Source: Planctomycetota bacterium (GTDB taxonomy: Bacteria; Planctomycetota; Planctomycetia; Gemmatales; Gemmataceae). Taken from it: a stretch of 36,079 nucleotides of DNA. The stretch lies in assembly GCA_016872605.1 (NCBI GenBank), contig VGZI01000044.1, positions 1 to 36,079 of the forward strand. The letters run 5' to 3'. The notes beneath the pieces were generated by a model. The model was not told the DNA's origin, did no database searches, and worked only from the letters and a program-made list of their open reading frames with translations. The translations under genes were made by a program, and so were the position numbers. Below, one piece after another: positions 1-7,788 of this stretch (its first letter is position 1; each line of letters opens with the position of its first letter).

Positions 1-76
1 TTGCAGCAAGCGCTCGATGATTTGCAAGCCGAGCAAATTGCCGTACCGCCCTTCGAGGTCGAACAGATGCGGCATG
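1..76 (-). CDS. possible start of a gene running out of the window
   Basis: An ATG at 76 on the minus strand opens a frame that stays open to the window edge (25 codons). It lies 10 nt downstream of the stop of the SLBB gene, as expected for the next gene of an operon. About 80% of its codons end in G or C, more than the competing plus-strand frame that ends at 90. The visible residues include LFDLEGRYGNLLGLQIIERL. I do not recognise the family, and the piece is too short to assign. Confidence 0.3.
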
Positions 77-86
77 GCCGTGGCGG

Positions 87-1205
87 TTAATCGGTGGAGT
101 GCTTACAACGGAGCAGATTCCCATCCAGTCGTAGCAGTGCCGGGAGATTCAGGATTCCACTCGCCGGCCGGCGTTGCCTCAATTCGGCCAGGCGCTGTTG
201 ATGAATCAGCGGCGCCAACAGGCTCGACAGCACGATCGGCGTTTGCACGAGCGGCTTGACCTCAACCTCGTCGCCGGCGAACACGAGGCTGCTCCAGAGC
301 ATCTCCGCGATGGCAGATTCCTCCTGTGCTTTGCGCCCAAGCTTGCGCAACAGGGTAAACTCGACCATGCGGTCGCTGAAATGCCGGCGCAACACCATCA
401 CCGTTTCTGCGCCGGACGTGCTCCCGGTTCCGGTCTGCAGCGCGAACAAATTCGGATGGTACGGCGGCTTGGATTGCATCGCAACCTGCGTGAATGCTTC
501 AGGAAGCTGAACGATACCGCGTTCATCATGATAGGTAAACGGAACGATCGGATTTTCGAGCCCCGCATACAACGAAGAGAGAAAGTCGACGTCATGCACC
601 CATCGCCCTTTTTTCTCGCTATGCGTGTCCAGGCCCGTGTTAGCCACGGCGTCGATGATGGCAGGCACAAAAATCGTCTTGGACCAGTCCGCGAACTTTA
701 CAGCATTCGGCGTATCGCCGAGGAAGTTTTCGGTTTTCGTCGTCAAATCCGCCTGATTGAGCTTGAGATCGGTCGAGACACTAATGAAGCTTTCTGCCAC
801 ATCGGCGAACTTGCCCATTCTCGCTCGATCGCTAATAAGCTTGACCGTGACCGGTTCGAGTTCCGGCAGGTGACGACTTTTGCGGGTGGCTTGGAACCAG
901 ACCAAGAGCGAGGCCGAATCGAATCGCGTCGGAGGTGCAGGCGTCGGCAGCACACGAACCGGGGCCGCGTCCGTAGTCTTTTTGATGCCGCGATTCAGCT
1001 CGGTCTTGTACCAGGGCTTGACGGAGACAACGTCATCGGCTTGGAGAAGGATTTTGCCGGCTACGTCGAGCTGAACGAGTTCAACGGGGAAGTAGTGGAG
1101 CGAGTTGGCGCGCGAGACGCCGACAAGGGTCGTCATCGGGTCGATCGCATCGCCATCGTGTGTAGGCACACCGCCGGCCATGGCGAGGGCACGGCCCAGG
1201 GTCAA
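87..1205 (-). CDS. SLBB-domain lipoprotein, body (amber-interrupted gene)
   Basis: The frame ends in TAA at 87-89 and stays open up to an in-frame TAG at 1296-1298. The first usable start codon after that TAG is TTG at 1205, which would cut a SLBB (soluble-ligand-binding beta-grasp) domain in half: the codons just upstream, still in frame, read VTVDGLVAKPGVY, continuing into TLGRALAMAGGV. The natural protein therefore begins upstream of the TAG with a lipoprotein signal (see 1206-1388). SLBB domains occur in envelope polysaccharide-export proteins, but the rest of this protein (about 270 residues after the SLBB domain) matches nothing I recognise, and no polysaccharide-export domain is evident. 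It is the last complete gene of a minus-strand run of exported proteins and follows the protease gene by 12 nt if the upstream ATG is used. Function unknown; likely outer-membrane or periplasmic. Confidence 0.6.
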   Translation of the reverse strand: MTLGRALAMAGGVPTHDGDAIDPMTTLVGVSRANSLHYFPVELVQLDVAGKILLQADDVVSVKPWYKTELNRGIKKTTDAAPVRVLPTPAPPTRFDSASLLVWFQATRKSRHLPELEPVTVKLISDRARMGKFADVAESFISVSTDLKLNQADLTTKTENFLGDTPNAVKFADWSKTIFVPAIIDAVANTGLDTHSEKKGRWVHDVDFLSSLYAGLENPIVPFTYHDERGIVQLPEAFTQVAMQSKPPYHPNLFALQTGTGSTSGAETVMVLRRHFSDRMVEFTLLRKLGRKAQEESAIAEMLWSSLVFAGDEVEVKPLVQTPIVLSSLLAPLIHQQRLAELRQRRPASGILNLPALLRLDGNLLRCKHSTD

Positions 1206-1388
1206 GCCGTCGGCGGGGATCGTGTAAACGCCCGGCTTCGCGACGAGGCCATCAACCGTGACCGTTGATTTTGGCGCCGACGCAGGCGCTTCCGGCTATG
1301 TGGGGCAGAAACAGTGACAGCCGCTCAACAGCACCGCCGCCGTCAGCGCTAGCCAGCCATGCCTTAACGTCCTTTTTCGGCCTTCCAT
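1206..1388 (-). pseudogene. signal peptide and first SLBB half of the same gene, split by an in-frame amber codon
   Basis: ATG at 1388 starts a peptide with a basic head (MEGRKRTLRHG), a hydrophobic stretch and the lipobox LLSGC (Cys at codon 24), then HCFCPT and TAG at 1296-1298. Reading straight through the TAG in the same frame gives PEAPASAPKSTVTVDG and the SLBB domain. This is a textbook lipoprotein start joined to its mature domain, with one stop codon between. A CAG, TGG, GAG or AAG codon one base away would restore the gene. Either the copy is a pseudogene or the base is a sequencing error; I see no sign of a recoding element. Confidence 0.6.
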
Positions 1389-1400
1389 GGCAAACCTCGG

Positions 1401-2087
1401 TCAAAACTCATCTAATCCCAGCGAATCTTTGTTGAACACCAAGCAGAGCGGGTGAGCGTAGGCAATCCACTTATTCGGGTCGGGATCGACCGCCACCAAG
1501 ATGGCGACGCCAAGAACCTTGTTCCCCTCCAACTTGATGAATATGGGCGATCCGCTGTCCCCGGGCGCGGCGAATCGTTGGGTCGTTCCCTTGATTCGCA
1601 TGATGCACGGTAGAATCCCGAGACCCGGCACGTGCTGGCCTTCCTCCAAGTATTCGCCGGCGATTCCCTCTCTCTCACCGCTCATTGGTCCGACCATGAA
1701 AACCGTCTTGCCTTCGATCGATTCGATATCCTTCTCGACAGTTGCCACCTTCCGGTTGGGGAAAATTCTGCGCGGGCTGGGATTGCCCCAGCCGTTTGGC
1801 TCGACGGTCGCAACCTCCAGGCGCAAGCGATGCCCCGGAGCCATGCCGTCGTCGTTCGCTTTGCCGATGGATTGCCCAACGGACGGCAAATGTATCAACT
1901 CGCCGCCAGGGCCATGATCGCCGGGCTGGCCGAAAGCGACGTGAGAGCACGTTAGGTACGTGAAGCTGCCGTTCTTGGTCAGCATCATGCACAATGCCCC
2001 GGTCCCGTGCGTTGTTCCATCGCGTTTCAATTCAATGGAAGCGCCGACGACGAGCGGATCAACCAAACCATGCCCCGGTAGTTTCAT
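1401..2087 (-). CDS. trypsin-like serine peptidase
   Basis: 228 residues. A chymotrypsin-fold protease is suggested by LTCSHVAF (candidate catalytic His49) and by APGDSGSPIF (nucleophile Ser178 in the classical GDSGSP box), followed by GVAILVAV as in the last barrel strands. The catalytic Asp normally sits in a D-x-A strand between these; here the equivalent strand reads LRLEVATVE, so Glu91 may replace it or the triad may be incomplete. No signal peptide is visible, which is odd among exported neighbours. It is co-directional with the lipoprotein genes upstream (71-nt gap) and with the SLBB gene downstream (12-nt gap), so it is probably part of that operon. It is the only gene of the first 4.7 kb without an obvious lesion. 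Substrate unknown. Confidence 0.7.
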   Translation of the reverse strand: MKLPGHGLVDPLVVGASIELKRDGTTHGTGALCMMLTKNGSFTYLTCSHVAFGQPGDHGPGGELIHLPSVGQSIGKANDDGMAPGHRLRLEVATVEPNGWGNPSPRRIFPNRKVATVEKDIESIEGKTVFMVGPMSGEREGIAGEYLEEGQHVPGLGILPCIMRIKGTTQRFAAPGDSGSPIFIKLEGNKVLGVAILVAVDPDPNKWIAYAHPLCLVFNKDSLGLDEF

Positions 2088-2158
2088 GAGCGTCTCCCGT
2101 TGGATTCGGGCGTGGAGCTTTATCTACGCAGTCGGTTCGTGACGTTCAATCCAAAGTC

Positions 2159-2833
2159 CTAGCGGCAATTCCGTTTGCCGGCCGGTCCGGCATAGGGAAA
2201 CGGGCATGCATGACAGCCATTGAGGTGCGTCTCCAGGAAGTCGCGCATCCGCTCGCTTAACAAGGGATCGCGCAGCTCGAAAAGATCGCAAGCGATAAGC
2301 CCAGGCAACTCGACGAATGTCGCCGTATGCTTCTCATCGGGCGGGGTCGCCGCCGGTTTATCCTGATCACTGGACAGCTTGATCGCGCCCAGCCGCGCCA
2401 GCGTCGGCGTGGTGGCGATGATCGTCTGAATGAGCTTGGCGGTGTCTTGGATCGTCGTGTCGGTGATGTTGGACTTGATTTGCTTCAAGCGCTGTGCCGG
2501 ATTTTTCTTGTCGTCTTCCAGGAACGTCAAGTCATACTTGATCGTCCCGGAGGCAGGGCGCTTGAGGTCCACCGTGTACAGCTCTTTCATCGTCACCAGG
2601 TCGAAAATGACGTCCTTGCTCGGCGGCACGGGGCTGCGCTTCCAGTCGCCCCCGTTCTTGATGAAGTAGCGCTTTTCAACGACGGCAAGCTTGATGTGCG
2701 TGGGCACGTCGATGGTCGTGGGGACGCCGGTGAGATGCTTGGCCTTCTTCGTGTCGGAACAAGCGTCGGTGCTGAAGAGATCGCTGCGGATGGTGGCGCA
2801 GCCCGACGCGACAGCGCATGCCGCGGCCGCCAA
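2159..2833 (-). CDS. lipoprotein of a local paralogous pair (copy A), 5' frameshift
   Basis: About 224 residues from a TTG at 2833. The first residues (AAAACAVASGCATIRS) are the end of a lipoprotein signal with lipobox ASGC. A complete signal peptide appears only if one T is removed from the TTTT run (plus-strand AAAA at 2855-2858): ATG at 2870 then reads MRAVFVAKSSWLLAAAAC. As written, the ATG frame and the body frame do not join. The body shares with copy B (2948-3760) the segments KHLTGVPTTIDVPTHI, LYTVDLKRPASGT, a TDTTIQD helix and a FLETHLNGC motif near the C-terminus. Residues HACPFPYAG follow, so there are two nearby Cys. Family not recognised; it is an exported, lipid-anchored protein of unknown function, in tandem with copy B and upstream of the protease gene. 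Confidence 0.6.
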   Translation of the reverse strand: MAAAACAVASGCATIRSDLFSTDACSDTKKAKHLTGVPTTIDVPTHIKLAVVEKRYFIKNGGDWKRSPVPPSKDVIFDLVTMKELYTVDLKRPASGTIKYDLTFLEDDKKNPAQRLKQIKSNITDTTIQDTAKLIQTIIATTPTLARLGAIKLSSDQDKPAATPPDEKHTATFVELPGLIACDLFELRDPLLSERMRDFLETHLNGCHACPFPYAGPAGKRNCR

Positions 2834-2947
2834 TAGCCAGGAAGATTTCGCGACAAAACACGGCTCGCATAAGGGAGATTCCTTTCCAGAGGCTGTCAGA
2901 GGCTCGGCAAGAACCCTCGCTGCCGTCTGGCTCTGACGGTCGCCCCA

Positions 2948-3508
2948 TCACGGACGTACGGGAATTTCCTGCACTGGCGCGATCGGCACGATGCCGTCCG
3001 GATTCAATGCCGGCGCGATCTCGATGGCCCGCTGCGGCGCGGATTGGCGGACAGGACCGCTGTGGCTAATTGCACTTTCGACGGGCGCCACGCACCCAGG
3101 CCTACAGCCATTTAGGTGGGTATGCAAGAATTCGTGAATCTGCTCCTGTACGCCCGCCTCGTGTATGTCGAATAGCCGCGTCGCGATCACCGATTCGATC
3201 GTCTTCACATTCTCGGCTTTCCGCATCCCCGACGGCGCGGACGATAGCGCGATCGGCGGCGTCGCGCCGGGCAGCTTGCCGATCGTTCCCGTGATGTTCT
3301 TGATGGCGGACGTGATGTCCTTGATCGTGTTGTCCGTCACCGCGCCGGAAACCTTGGTCGGGTACGGCGTCAATTCGTTGTAGTCGACCGTGAGATCCGC
3401 CGTCCCCGCCGCCGGCTTCACGAAATCCACCGTAAGGACTTCCTTCTTCTCGCGCACAAACACTTCCACGTCCCGCGTCGTCACGGCGATTTCCTTGCCG
3501 TCCACCAT
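2948..3508 (-). CDS. lipoprotein paralogue (copy B), C-terminal part after an in-frame ochre
   Basis: An open frame of 186 residues from ATG at 3508. It is in the same frame as the upstream piece 3560-3760 and separated from it only by TAA at 3560-3562. Between the stop and this ATG the frame continues as VRVKETRYLFKGQPVTE, which aligns with AVVEKRYFIKN of copy A, so the ATG at 3508 is internal to the original gene. Shared landmarks with copy A are LTVDFVKPAAGT, TDNTIKDIT and FLHTHLNGC. The C-terminus is proline-rich. An intact gene would span 2948-3760 (270 codons). Function unknown. Confidence 0.5.
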   Translation of the reverse strand: MVDGKEIAVTTRDVEVFVREKKEVLTVDFVKPAAGTADLTVDYNELTPYPTKVSGAVTDNTIKDITSAIKNITGTIGKLPGATPPIALSSAPSGMRKAENVKTIESVIATRLFDIHEAGVQEQIHEFLHTHLNGCRPGCVAPVESAISHSGPVRQSAPQRAIEIAPALNPDGIVPIAPVQEIPVRP

Positions 3509-3559
3509 CTCCGTTACGGGTTGACCCTTGAAGAGATAGCGCGTCTCCTTGACGCGAAC

Positions 3560-3760
3560 TTAGATATGGGACGGAACCGTTACCGTCACGGGCGCTCCAC
3601 GCAGGTGCTTGGTCTTCCAGCCGCACCCAAACGGATTGCGAGCGACATACGTGCTCGTGATCGACGTGCACCCGGTAATGGGTAGAACAGCGAATAGCGC
3701 GAAGATAGAGAAGCCCCAGCAGCGTATGGCTCGACCCCGGAAATGTTGCCTAACCGTCAA
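3560..3760 (-). pseudogene. lipoprotein paralogue (copy B), signal peptide and N-terminal part
   Basis: From a TTG at 3760 the frame encodes a signal peptide with hydrophobic core CWGFSIFALFAVLPITGC (lipobox ITGC), then WKTKHLRGAPVTVTVPSHI and TAA. In copy A the same place reads KHLTGVPTTIDVPTHIKLAV, so the stop replaces the Lys after the HI pair. The TTG is the most upstream start I can see. An ATA codon just before RCWGFS sits where an ATG would give a compact lipoprotein signal. The gene is probably inactive, unless the TAA is a sequence error. Confidence 0.5.
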
Positions 3761-4026
3761 TACCGCTAAGATCGGCGCATTCGGAAAAGCACTTGAGTGC
3801 TAAGGAGACGAGAATTCACGGAATACCAGAATAGCGAGCACACAATTGAGTCGGCATCAATCTTCTGTGAGATCGAGGAACGTGTGAAACGATGCGGGCT
3901 GTGGACATTCTTCGCCAGAGAGCCGTGCGCAATGCTGATCGGGGGCGAAACACCGGCCCGCGCGATGCCGCAGTGGCGTGGATGACTTCGTTTCTCCTCG
4001 CCGCGGACGCATCTCCGACTTGCGAC

Positions 4027-4740
4027 CTATCTGGACCTGGTCAACTCTTTCTCCCGATACTCCTGGACTTCCTTCCATGTGGATTGATAGGTCGCCTCCA
4101 GCGCCACAGGGACGTAGACTTCGGCCGTCAGGAACAAGGGCATTTCTGGCAGTTCATCGCCGATGCCGGCCGGTTCGACAAATGTTACCGGGATGGGGTC
4201 GCCAATGTACACGGCGATCGTGAGGGCCTTTGCGGCAGAATGGACAAAGCCGTCCGAACGATCCTCCCAGAGCAATCGGTGAATGCCCTGAGGATCGCGC
4301 GGCGCGGGCGGAAACAGGTTCACCATCGGGAGATGGATGCCAGCCGCCAAAGATTCTTCCGCCTTTCGAACGAAGGCGTGAATTCGCCTCTGGCTGCTCT
4401 TGTTGCCCGGCGGCACGATTTCGACCATGGCGATGACGTCGTGATCGCTGCTGTGCCGCACCATGACCGATTTCGGCTTGGTTGCATACTTCTCGGCCTC
4501 CGTCCGAGCGTGAAACTGTGTTTTCGGTCGACGTTCCGCCACGCGCACACCTCCCTGCGGTTCGTCACGCAATGTCGAATGTTCGTCGGGAGGATGCAAG
4601 GTCAGCACGTCGGGTCCCAGATTTCCGACAAGCTGTTCTGCAAGCGCATAAGAGCCCTTCGGCAAGTTGCCGTGATTCAGAAAGCGCGCGATTTCTTCGA
4701 TCCAGCCATGATGGAAATGGTGGAAGATTCCAGCCGGCAC
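4027..4740 (-). CDS. DUF4058-type protein, start codon apparently lost
   Basis: 237 residues from GTG at 4740. The N-terminus (PAGIFHHFHHGWIEEI) and LGPDVLTLHPP are typical of planctomycete proteins usually annotated DUF4058; the role is unknown. Members usually begin MPIHDWTRV followed by xAGIFH. Here the in-frame codons upstream of the GTG read ACG-PIHDWIRV, so the expected ATG at 4764 is ACG. Translation from ACG or from the GTG eight codons later is possible but would be weak. Later segments VAMVEIVPPGNKSS, LPMVNLFPPAPRDPQGIH and VEPAGIGDELPEMPLFL match the family's cytosolic, signal-less pattern as I remember it. It stands alone on the minus strand, divergent from the DUF1501 gene. Confidence 0.6.
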   Translation of the reverse strand: MPAGIFHHFHHGWIEEIARFLNHGNLPKGSYALAEQLVGNLGPDVLTLHPPDEHSTLRDEPQGGVRVAERRPKTQFHARTEAEKYATKPKSVMVRHSSDHDVIAMVEIVPPGNKSSQRRIHAFVRKAEESLAAGIHLPMVNLFPPAPRDPQGIHRLLWEDRSDGFVHSAAKALTIAVYIGDPIPVTFVEPAGIGDELPEMPLFLTAEVYVPVALEATYQSTWKEVQEYREKELTRSR

Positions 4741-4912
4741 GCGTATCCAGTCATGAATCGGCGTGGCGAATCCATTGTTATTTCGGGCCTGTCCGCATTA
4801 TTCATGATGCGAGATTCCTTTGCCGTTGAGCAACTCGTCGCGCGGATTTCACGGGCAAAAAATAAACGCTGTCTTGTCCTGCTTGTCTGTAGCATCATCA
4901 GAAGAGAGTCGA

Positions 4913-4918
4913 TATAAT
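4913..4918 (+). promoter_or_regulatory. possible -10 element upstream of the DUF1501 gene
   Basis: A perfect TATAAT hexamer lies 33 nt before the ATG at 4952, in an AT-richer stretch of the 211-bp divergent gap between the DUF4058 and DUF1501 genes. No convincing -35 box sits 16-18 nt upstream, so this is only a candidate. Confidence 0.25.
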
Positions 4919-4951
4919 GCTTGATTAATCATTCCCTGCGAGTGCCATGCC

Positions 4952-6322
4952 ATGCTACATTCCGCCAGCGTTTTTTCACGCCGCCAGCTTCTTAAGAGCA
5001 CAACAGCCGGTTTCGGCTTTCTCGCCTTCGCCGGCTTGCTCGGAGCGCAGCAGCAGCGACAAGGCGCTGCCGGCGACCGTGGGCCGCTCGCGCCGCGTGA
5101 GCCGCACTACCCGGTGAAAGCCAAGCGGATCATCTTCTGCTTCATGGAAGGCGCCATGTCGCAGATGGACACCATCGAATACAAGCCGCACCTGCAACGC
5201 AACGACGGCCGCGTCGCTCCTGGGGGCGCTATCCTGACGGCGTCGAAGTTCCGCTTCGCTCGCCACGGACAGACCGGCACGTGGATGTCGAGCCTCGTGC
5301 CCAACCTGGCCCGGCACGTCGACAAGTTCTGCTTCATTCGCGGCCTGCACACCGACACGCCGGCGCATCCGCAAGCGGTCATCCAGCTTCACACAGGCAC
5401 GGCACTGGCCCAGCTGACGCGCCCGTCCATGGGCGCCTGGCTCCTCTATGGCCTGGGCACCGAAAACCAAGACCTGCCCGGTTACGTCACCATCAATCCC
5501 TCTCCCAACTTCGGCGGCGCCATCAACTACGGCAGCGCCTTCCTGCCCGCCCACTACCAGGGAACGCGCATCACCGACAACGGCGACATGCCCAACCTTC
5601 GGCCTCAGATCGCGTCGAGCTTGCAACGCCGGCAGCTCGATTTGATTCAGGAAATGAATCGCGACCTGGCCCGCACGCCGGGCGCTCCGGAGCAAGTCGA
5701 CAGCGTCATCGAGTCGTACGAGCTGGCCTTCCGCATGCAAGATCGCGTGCCGGCTCTGCTCGACATCTCGCGCGAGCCGCAATCGGTGCGCGACGCCTAC
5801 GGCGTGCGTCCCGGTCCGCAAGGCAGCTTCGCTCGCCAATGCTTGATGGCGCGGCGTCTGTGCGAAGCCGGCGTGCGTTTCGTGGAAATCACGCAATCCG
5901 GCTGGGACCATCACAACAACTTGCACCAGGGCCTGATCAACCAGTGCGACATGATCGATCGCCCGACCGCGGCGCTGCTCACCGATCTGGAGCGGCGCGG
6001 CATGCTCGAAGACACGCTGGTCCTGTTCGGCAGCGAGTTCGGCCGCATGCCAACGGCGCAAGGTCCGGACGGCCGCGATCACAACATCACCGGCTATCCA
6101 ATGATTCTGATCGGCGCCGGCGTCAAGGCGGGGTTCTCCTACGGCGCGACCGATGAAGTCGGCCTGCATGGCGTCGAAGGACGGATGCACACGATGGACC
6201 TGCACGCAACGCTGCTCGCGCTGATGGGGCTCGACCACGAACGCTTGACCTATCGCTACGCAGGCCGCGAGTTCCGCCTCACCGACATCGGCGGCCGGGT
6301 GGTCAACGAGATTTTCGATTGA
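4952..6322 (+). CDS. DUF1501 family protein, Tat-exported
   Basis: 456 residues. The N-terminus has a twin-arginine signal (FSRRQLLKSTTAGFGFLAFA, Arg10-Arg11). The body has the hallmarks of DUF1501, a planctomycete-rich branch of the alkaline-phosphatase/sulfatase superfamily: CFMEGAMSQMDTIEYKP, RGLHTDTPAHPQA, GWDHHNNL, FGSEFGRMP, GRDHN and MHTMDLHATLLALMGLDHERLTYRYAGREFRLTD in order. Length is normal. Members usually sit next to a DUF1553/DUF1549 cytochrome-like gene; none is present here, so this is an orphan copy. The exact reaction is unknown; it probably acts in the periplasm. It converges with the zinc-ribbon operon and ends just before a shared hairpin terminator. Confidence 0.9.
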   Translation: MLHSASVFSRRQLLKSTTAGFGFLAFAGLLGAQQQRQGAAGDRGPLAPREPHYPVKAKRIIFCFMEGAMSQMDTIEYKPHLQRNDGRVAPGGAILTASKFRFARHGQTGTWMSSLVPNLARHVDKFCFIRGLHTDTPAHPQAVIQLHTGTALAQLTRPSMGAWLLYGLGTENQDLPGYVTINPSPNFGGAINYGSAFLPAHYQGTRITDNGDMPNLRPQIASSLQRRQLDLIQEMNRDLARTPGAPEQVDSVIESYELAFRMQDRVPALLDISREPQSVRDAYGVRPGPQGSFARQCLMARRLCEAGVRFVEITQSGWDHHNNLHQGLINQCDMIDRPTAALLTDLERRGMLEDTLVLFGSEFGRMPTAQGPDGRDHNITGYPMILIGAGVKAGFSYGATDEVGLHGVEGRMHTMDLHATLLALMGLDHERLTYRYAGREFRLTDIGGRVVNEIFD

Positions 6323-6336
6323 GCACATAGCGCCGA

Positions 6337-6388
6337 GCACGCAGCGCAAGCAAGTAATCCAGATCAAGTACTCGCTTGCGCTGCGTGC
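6337..6388. terminator. bidirectional hairpin between convergent genes
   Basis: Perfect 15-nt inverted arms, GCACGCAGCGCAAGC (6337-6351) and its complement (6374-6388), separated by 22 nt that can partly extend the stem. It lies directly after the DUF1501 stop (6322), and its right arm meets the reconstructed stop of the minus-strand zinc-ribbon gene (6388-6390). There is no long T run, so it is either a factor-assisted terminator or a repeat element. Confidence 0.55.
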
Positions 6389-6883
6389 TAGCGCGGCCGA
6401 CGAAATGTCTGTTTGAAGCCCGGCTGATCGGGCATGACCAGGGTCAAAGTATCCCCGATAGACAACCTTAAAATCCTCCGGCCTGGCTTTCTTGCCGAAT
6501 TTGTCAAGGTCCAGCCCTTTGGCGGCCTTGCGACTCTCTTCCTCGATTTGGCGCTGACGTTCGGGGTTGGAATGCCGGGCCTCGGCCTTTGTTGGACGTA
6601 TTTCCAACTTCATCGGGTCGCTCTTGGTGAGCGTGTAGTCAAAATACACCGTAATTTCTATGTAAGCCCCCTTCTCGACACCGTCGGGGATCTTGGTCCT
6701 CTGCGAACCGCTGCCGAAGTACCCGAAATGATAGGTGGTTTCACCTCCAAACAAGGCGTCCTTGGCTTCCCAGGAACCAACGATGGGGCTGGAGAAGAAC
6801 AAAAAATAGCTCCCGGCGCCGCCGCAGATGCAACAGAACCCAGCGACCAGAACCGCGCCGCCGCCAAGGAGCCAAAACATCAT
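6388..6883 (-). pseudogene. C-terminal membrane and beta domain of zinc-ribbon protein C, detached by frameshifts
   Basis: Directly overlapping the end of the 6880-7749 frame, a second frame reads KPKKKSSSMMFWLLGGG, then a membrane helix with CCICGGAGSYFLFF, then PIVGSWEAKDALFGGETTYHF. The layout is that of protein A (8278-9090): linker, SMM-helix with CCCGGGG, and a 'GTW' beta domain. Near the end, the text up to KVVYRG is in one frame, and DTLTLVMPDQPGFKQTFRRPR with TAG at 6388-6390 is in the next. The switch falls at a run of four C/G (6453-6456), and one extra base restores YRGDTLTL, paralleling VVSGDTLSL of protein A. The uncorrected frame runs on for hundreds of codons antisense to the DUF1501 gene, which I treat as spurious. 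Confidence 0.55.
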
Positions 6884-7749
6884 CGAACTGCTTTTCTTCT
6901 TCGGCTTGGCGTGTCGTCATCATCGCGGTCGCGCTTCGACTTCGGATCGCGATCGTCATCCCGGTCGCGCTTCGATCTTGAGTCACGATCGCCGTCGTCA
7001 TCAGGATCGCGTTTCTTTTTGGACCGGGCCTTATCGTCTTCGAACTTGTCGTCGTCCCGATCTTTCTTTCGCGAACGCGGCTCGTCTTCATCTCGATTCC
7101 GTTTGCGTGAGCGAGGCTCGTCTTCATCTCGATTCCGTTTGCGTGAGCGAGGCTCGTCTTCCTCTTCGTCTTCAATCTCGTCAGGGACGATGTCAACGTC
7201 GTCGACCACGTCCGGATCATCAATGGTCTCGCCGGGGTCGTCAGGAACGACGAGGTCGTCGTCGATCTCTGGAATTTCCATGTTGGGGACGTTGCCGGCC
7301 GGCGCGGGGGAAGGTGTCGGCTCCGGCGCGACGGGCTTCTTGCCCTGATTCTGCTCCGCTTCGAGCTTGGCAATCGCCGCGGCCATCTCGTCATCCTCGG
7401 CCACAATCGGCGCCGGCGCGGGGCTTGGCGCCGCCGCGGGCGCAGGCGCCGGCGCGGGAGCGGACGGCTTCATGCCCTGCTCCGCTTCGAGCTTGGCGAT
7501 TGCCGCCGCCATCTCGTCATCGTCGGCAAGACCTGGGGCTGCGGCGGGCGGTGGTGCTTCCGGCGCCGGTGCGACAGGGGCGGGAAGCGGGGCTGGCACG
7601 GGCGCGTCCGGCGTCACAAACGCTTGCTTGCACTTCGGGCACTTGACCTTCTTACCGCCCGGCACCGGCGTCGGCGACTTCAGCGTCGCCTTGCAATGCA
7701 TGCACGAAACGGCATAGCTCACTTTAGGTTTGACAGGTTTCTCGCTCAT
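6880..7749 (-). CDS. zinc-ribbon protein C with Pro/Ala and acidic/Arg-rich linker
   Basis: 289 residues as written. The N-terminal zinc ribbon reads CMHCKATLKSPTPVPGGKKV then CPKC (about residues 16-41). A Pro/Ala linker follows with two copies of DDEMAAAIAKLEAEQ, then an acidic stretch, then tandem units of EPRSRKRNRDED (three in a row) and RDDD/SKRD repeats, ending RRRKAVR. The last residues are out of frame: one codon position away the sequence reads KPKKKSSSMM and runs into a membrane helix (see 6388-6883), so the intact gene spans 6388-7749. The ATG overlaps the reconstructed TGA of gene B as ATGA, indicating translational coupling. I infer a membrane-anchored protein exposing a zinc ribbon on a long, highly charged, disordered tether. 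Function unknown. Confidence 0.65.
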   Translation of the reverse strand: MSEKPVKPKVSYAVSCMHCKATLKSPTPVPGGKKVKCPKCKQAFVTPDAPVPAPLPAPVAPAPEAPPPAAAPGLADDDEMAAAIAKLEAEQGMKPSAPAPAPAPAAAPSPAPAPIVAEDDEMAAAIAKLEAEQNQGKKPVAPEPTPSPAPAGNVPNMEIPEIDDDLVVPDDPGETIDDPDVVDDVDIVPDEIEDEEEDEPRSRKRNRDEDEPRSRKRNRDEDEPRSRKKDRDDDKFEDDKARSKKKRDPDDDGDRDSRSKRDRDDDRDPKSKRDRDDDDTPSRRRKAVR

Positions 7750-7788
7750 TCTTTCTTGCCTTCATCCACAATGTCAAAAATGCTTGCC

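Noticed and set aside
1296..1298. Stop-codon recoding (readthrough or reassigned TAG/TAA)
   Set aside because: TAG and TAA both end clear genes elsewhere (TAG for DUF4912, TAA for atpD), and no SECIS- or pylT-like element is seen; lesion or error is simpler.
3892..4917. 341-codon plus-strand ORF
   Set aside because: Antisense to the DUF4058-type gene, which has recognisable content; this one does not.
4976..6387. Continuation of the 6883 frame for about 470 codons antisense to the DUF1501 gene
   Set aside because: It begins after the last recognisable residues of zinc-ribbon protein C and lies exactly opposite a clear DUF1501 gene; GC-rich coding DNA often keeps the opposite frame open.
7042..7170. 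Possible CRISPR-like or tandem DNA repeat
   Set aside because: The near-identical units encode EPRSRKRNRDED in frame; they are a coding repeat of the linker with no spacers.
6434..7348. Ser/Arg-rich plus-strand ORF that looks like an SR-repeat protein
   Set aside because: The Ser-Ser-Arg repeats are the complement of the Asp/Arg codon repeats of zinc-ribbon protein C.
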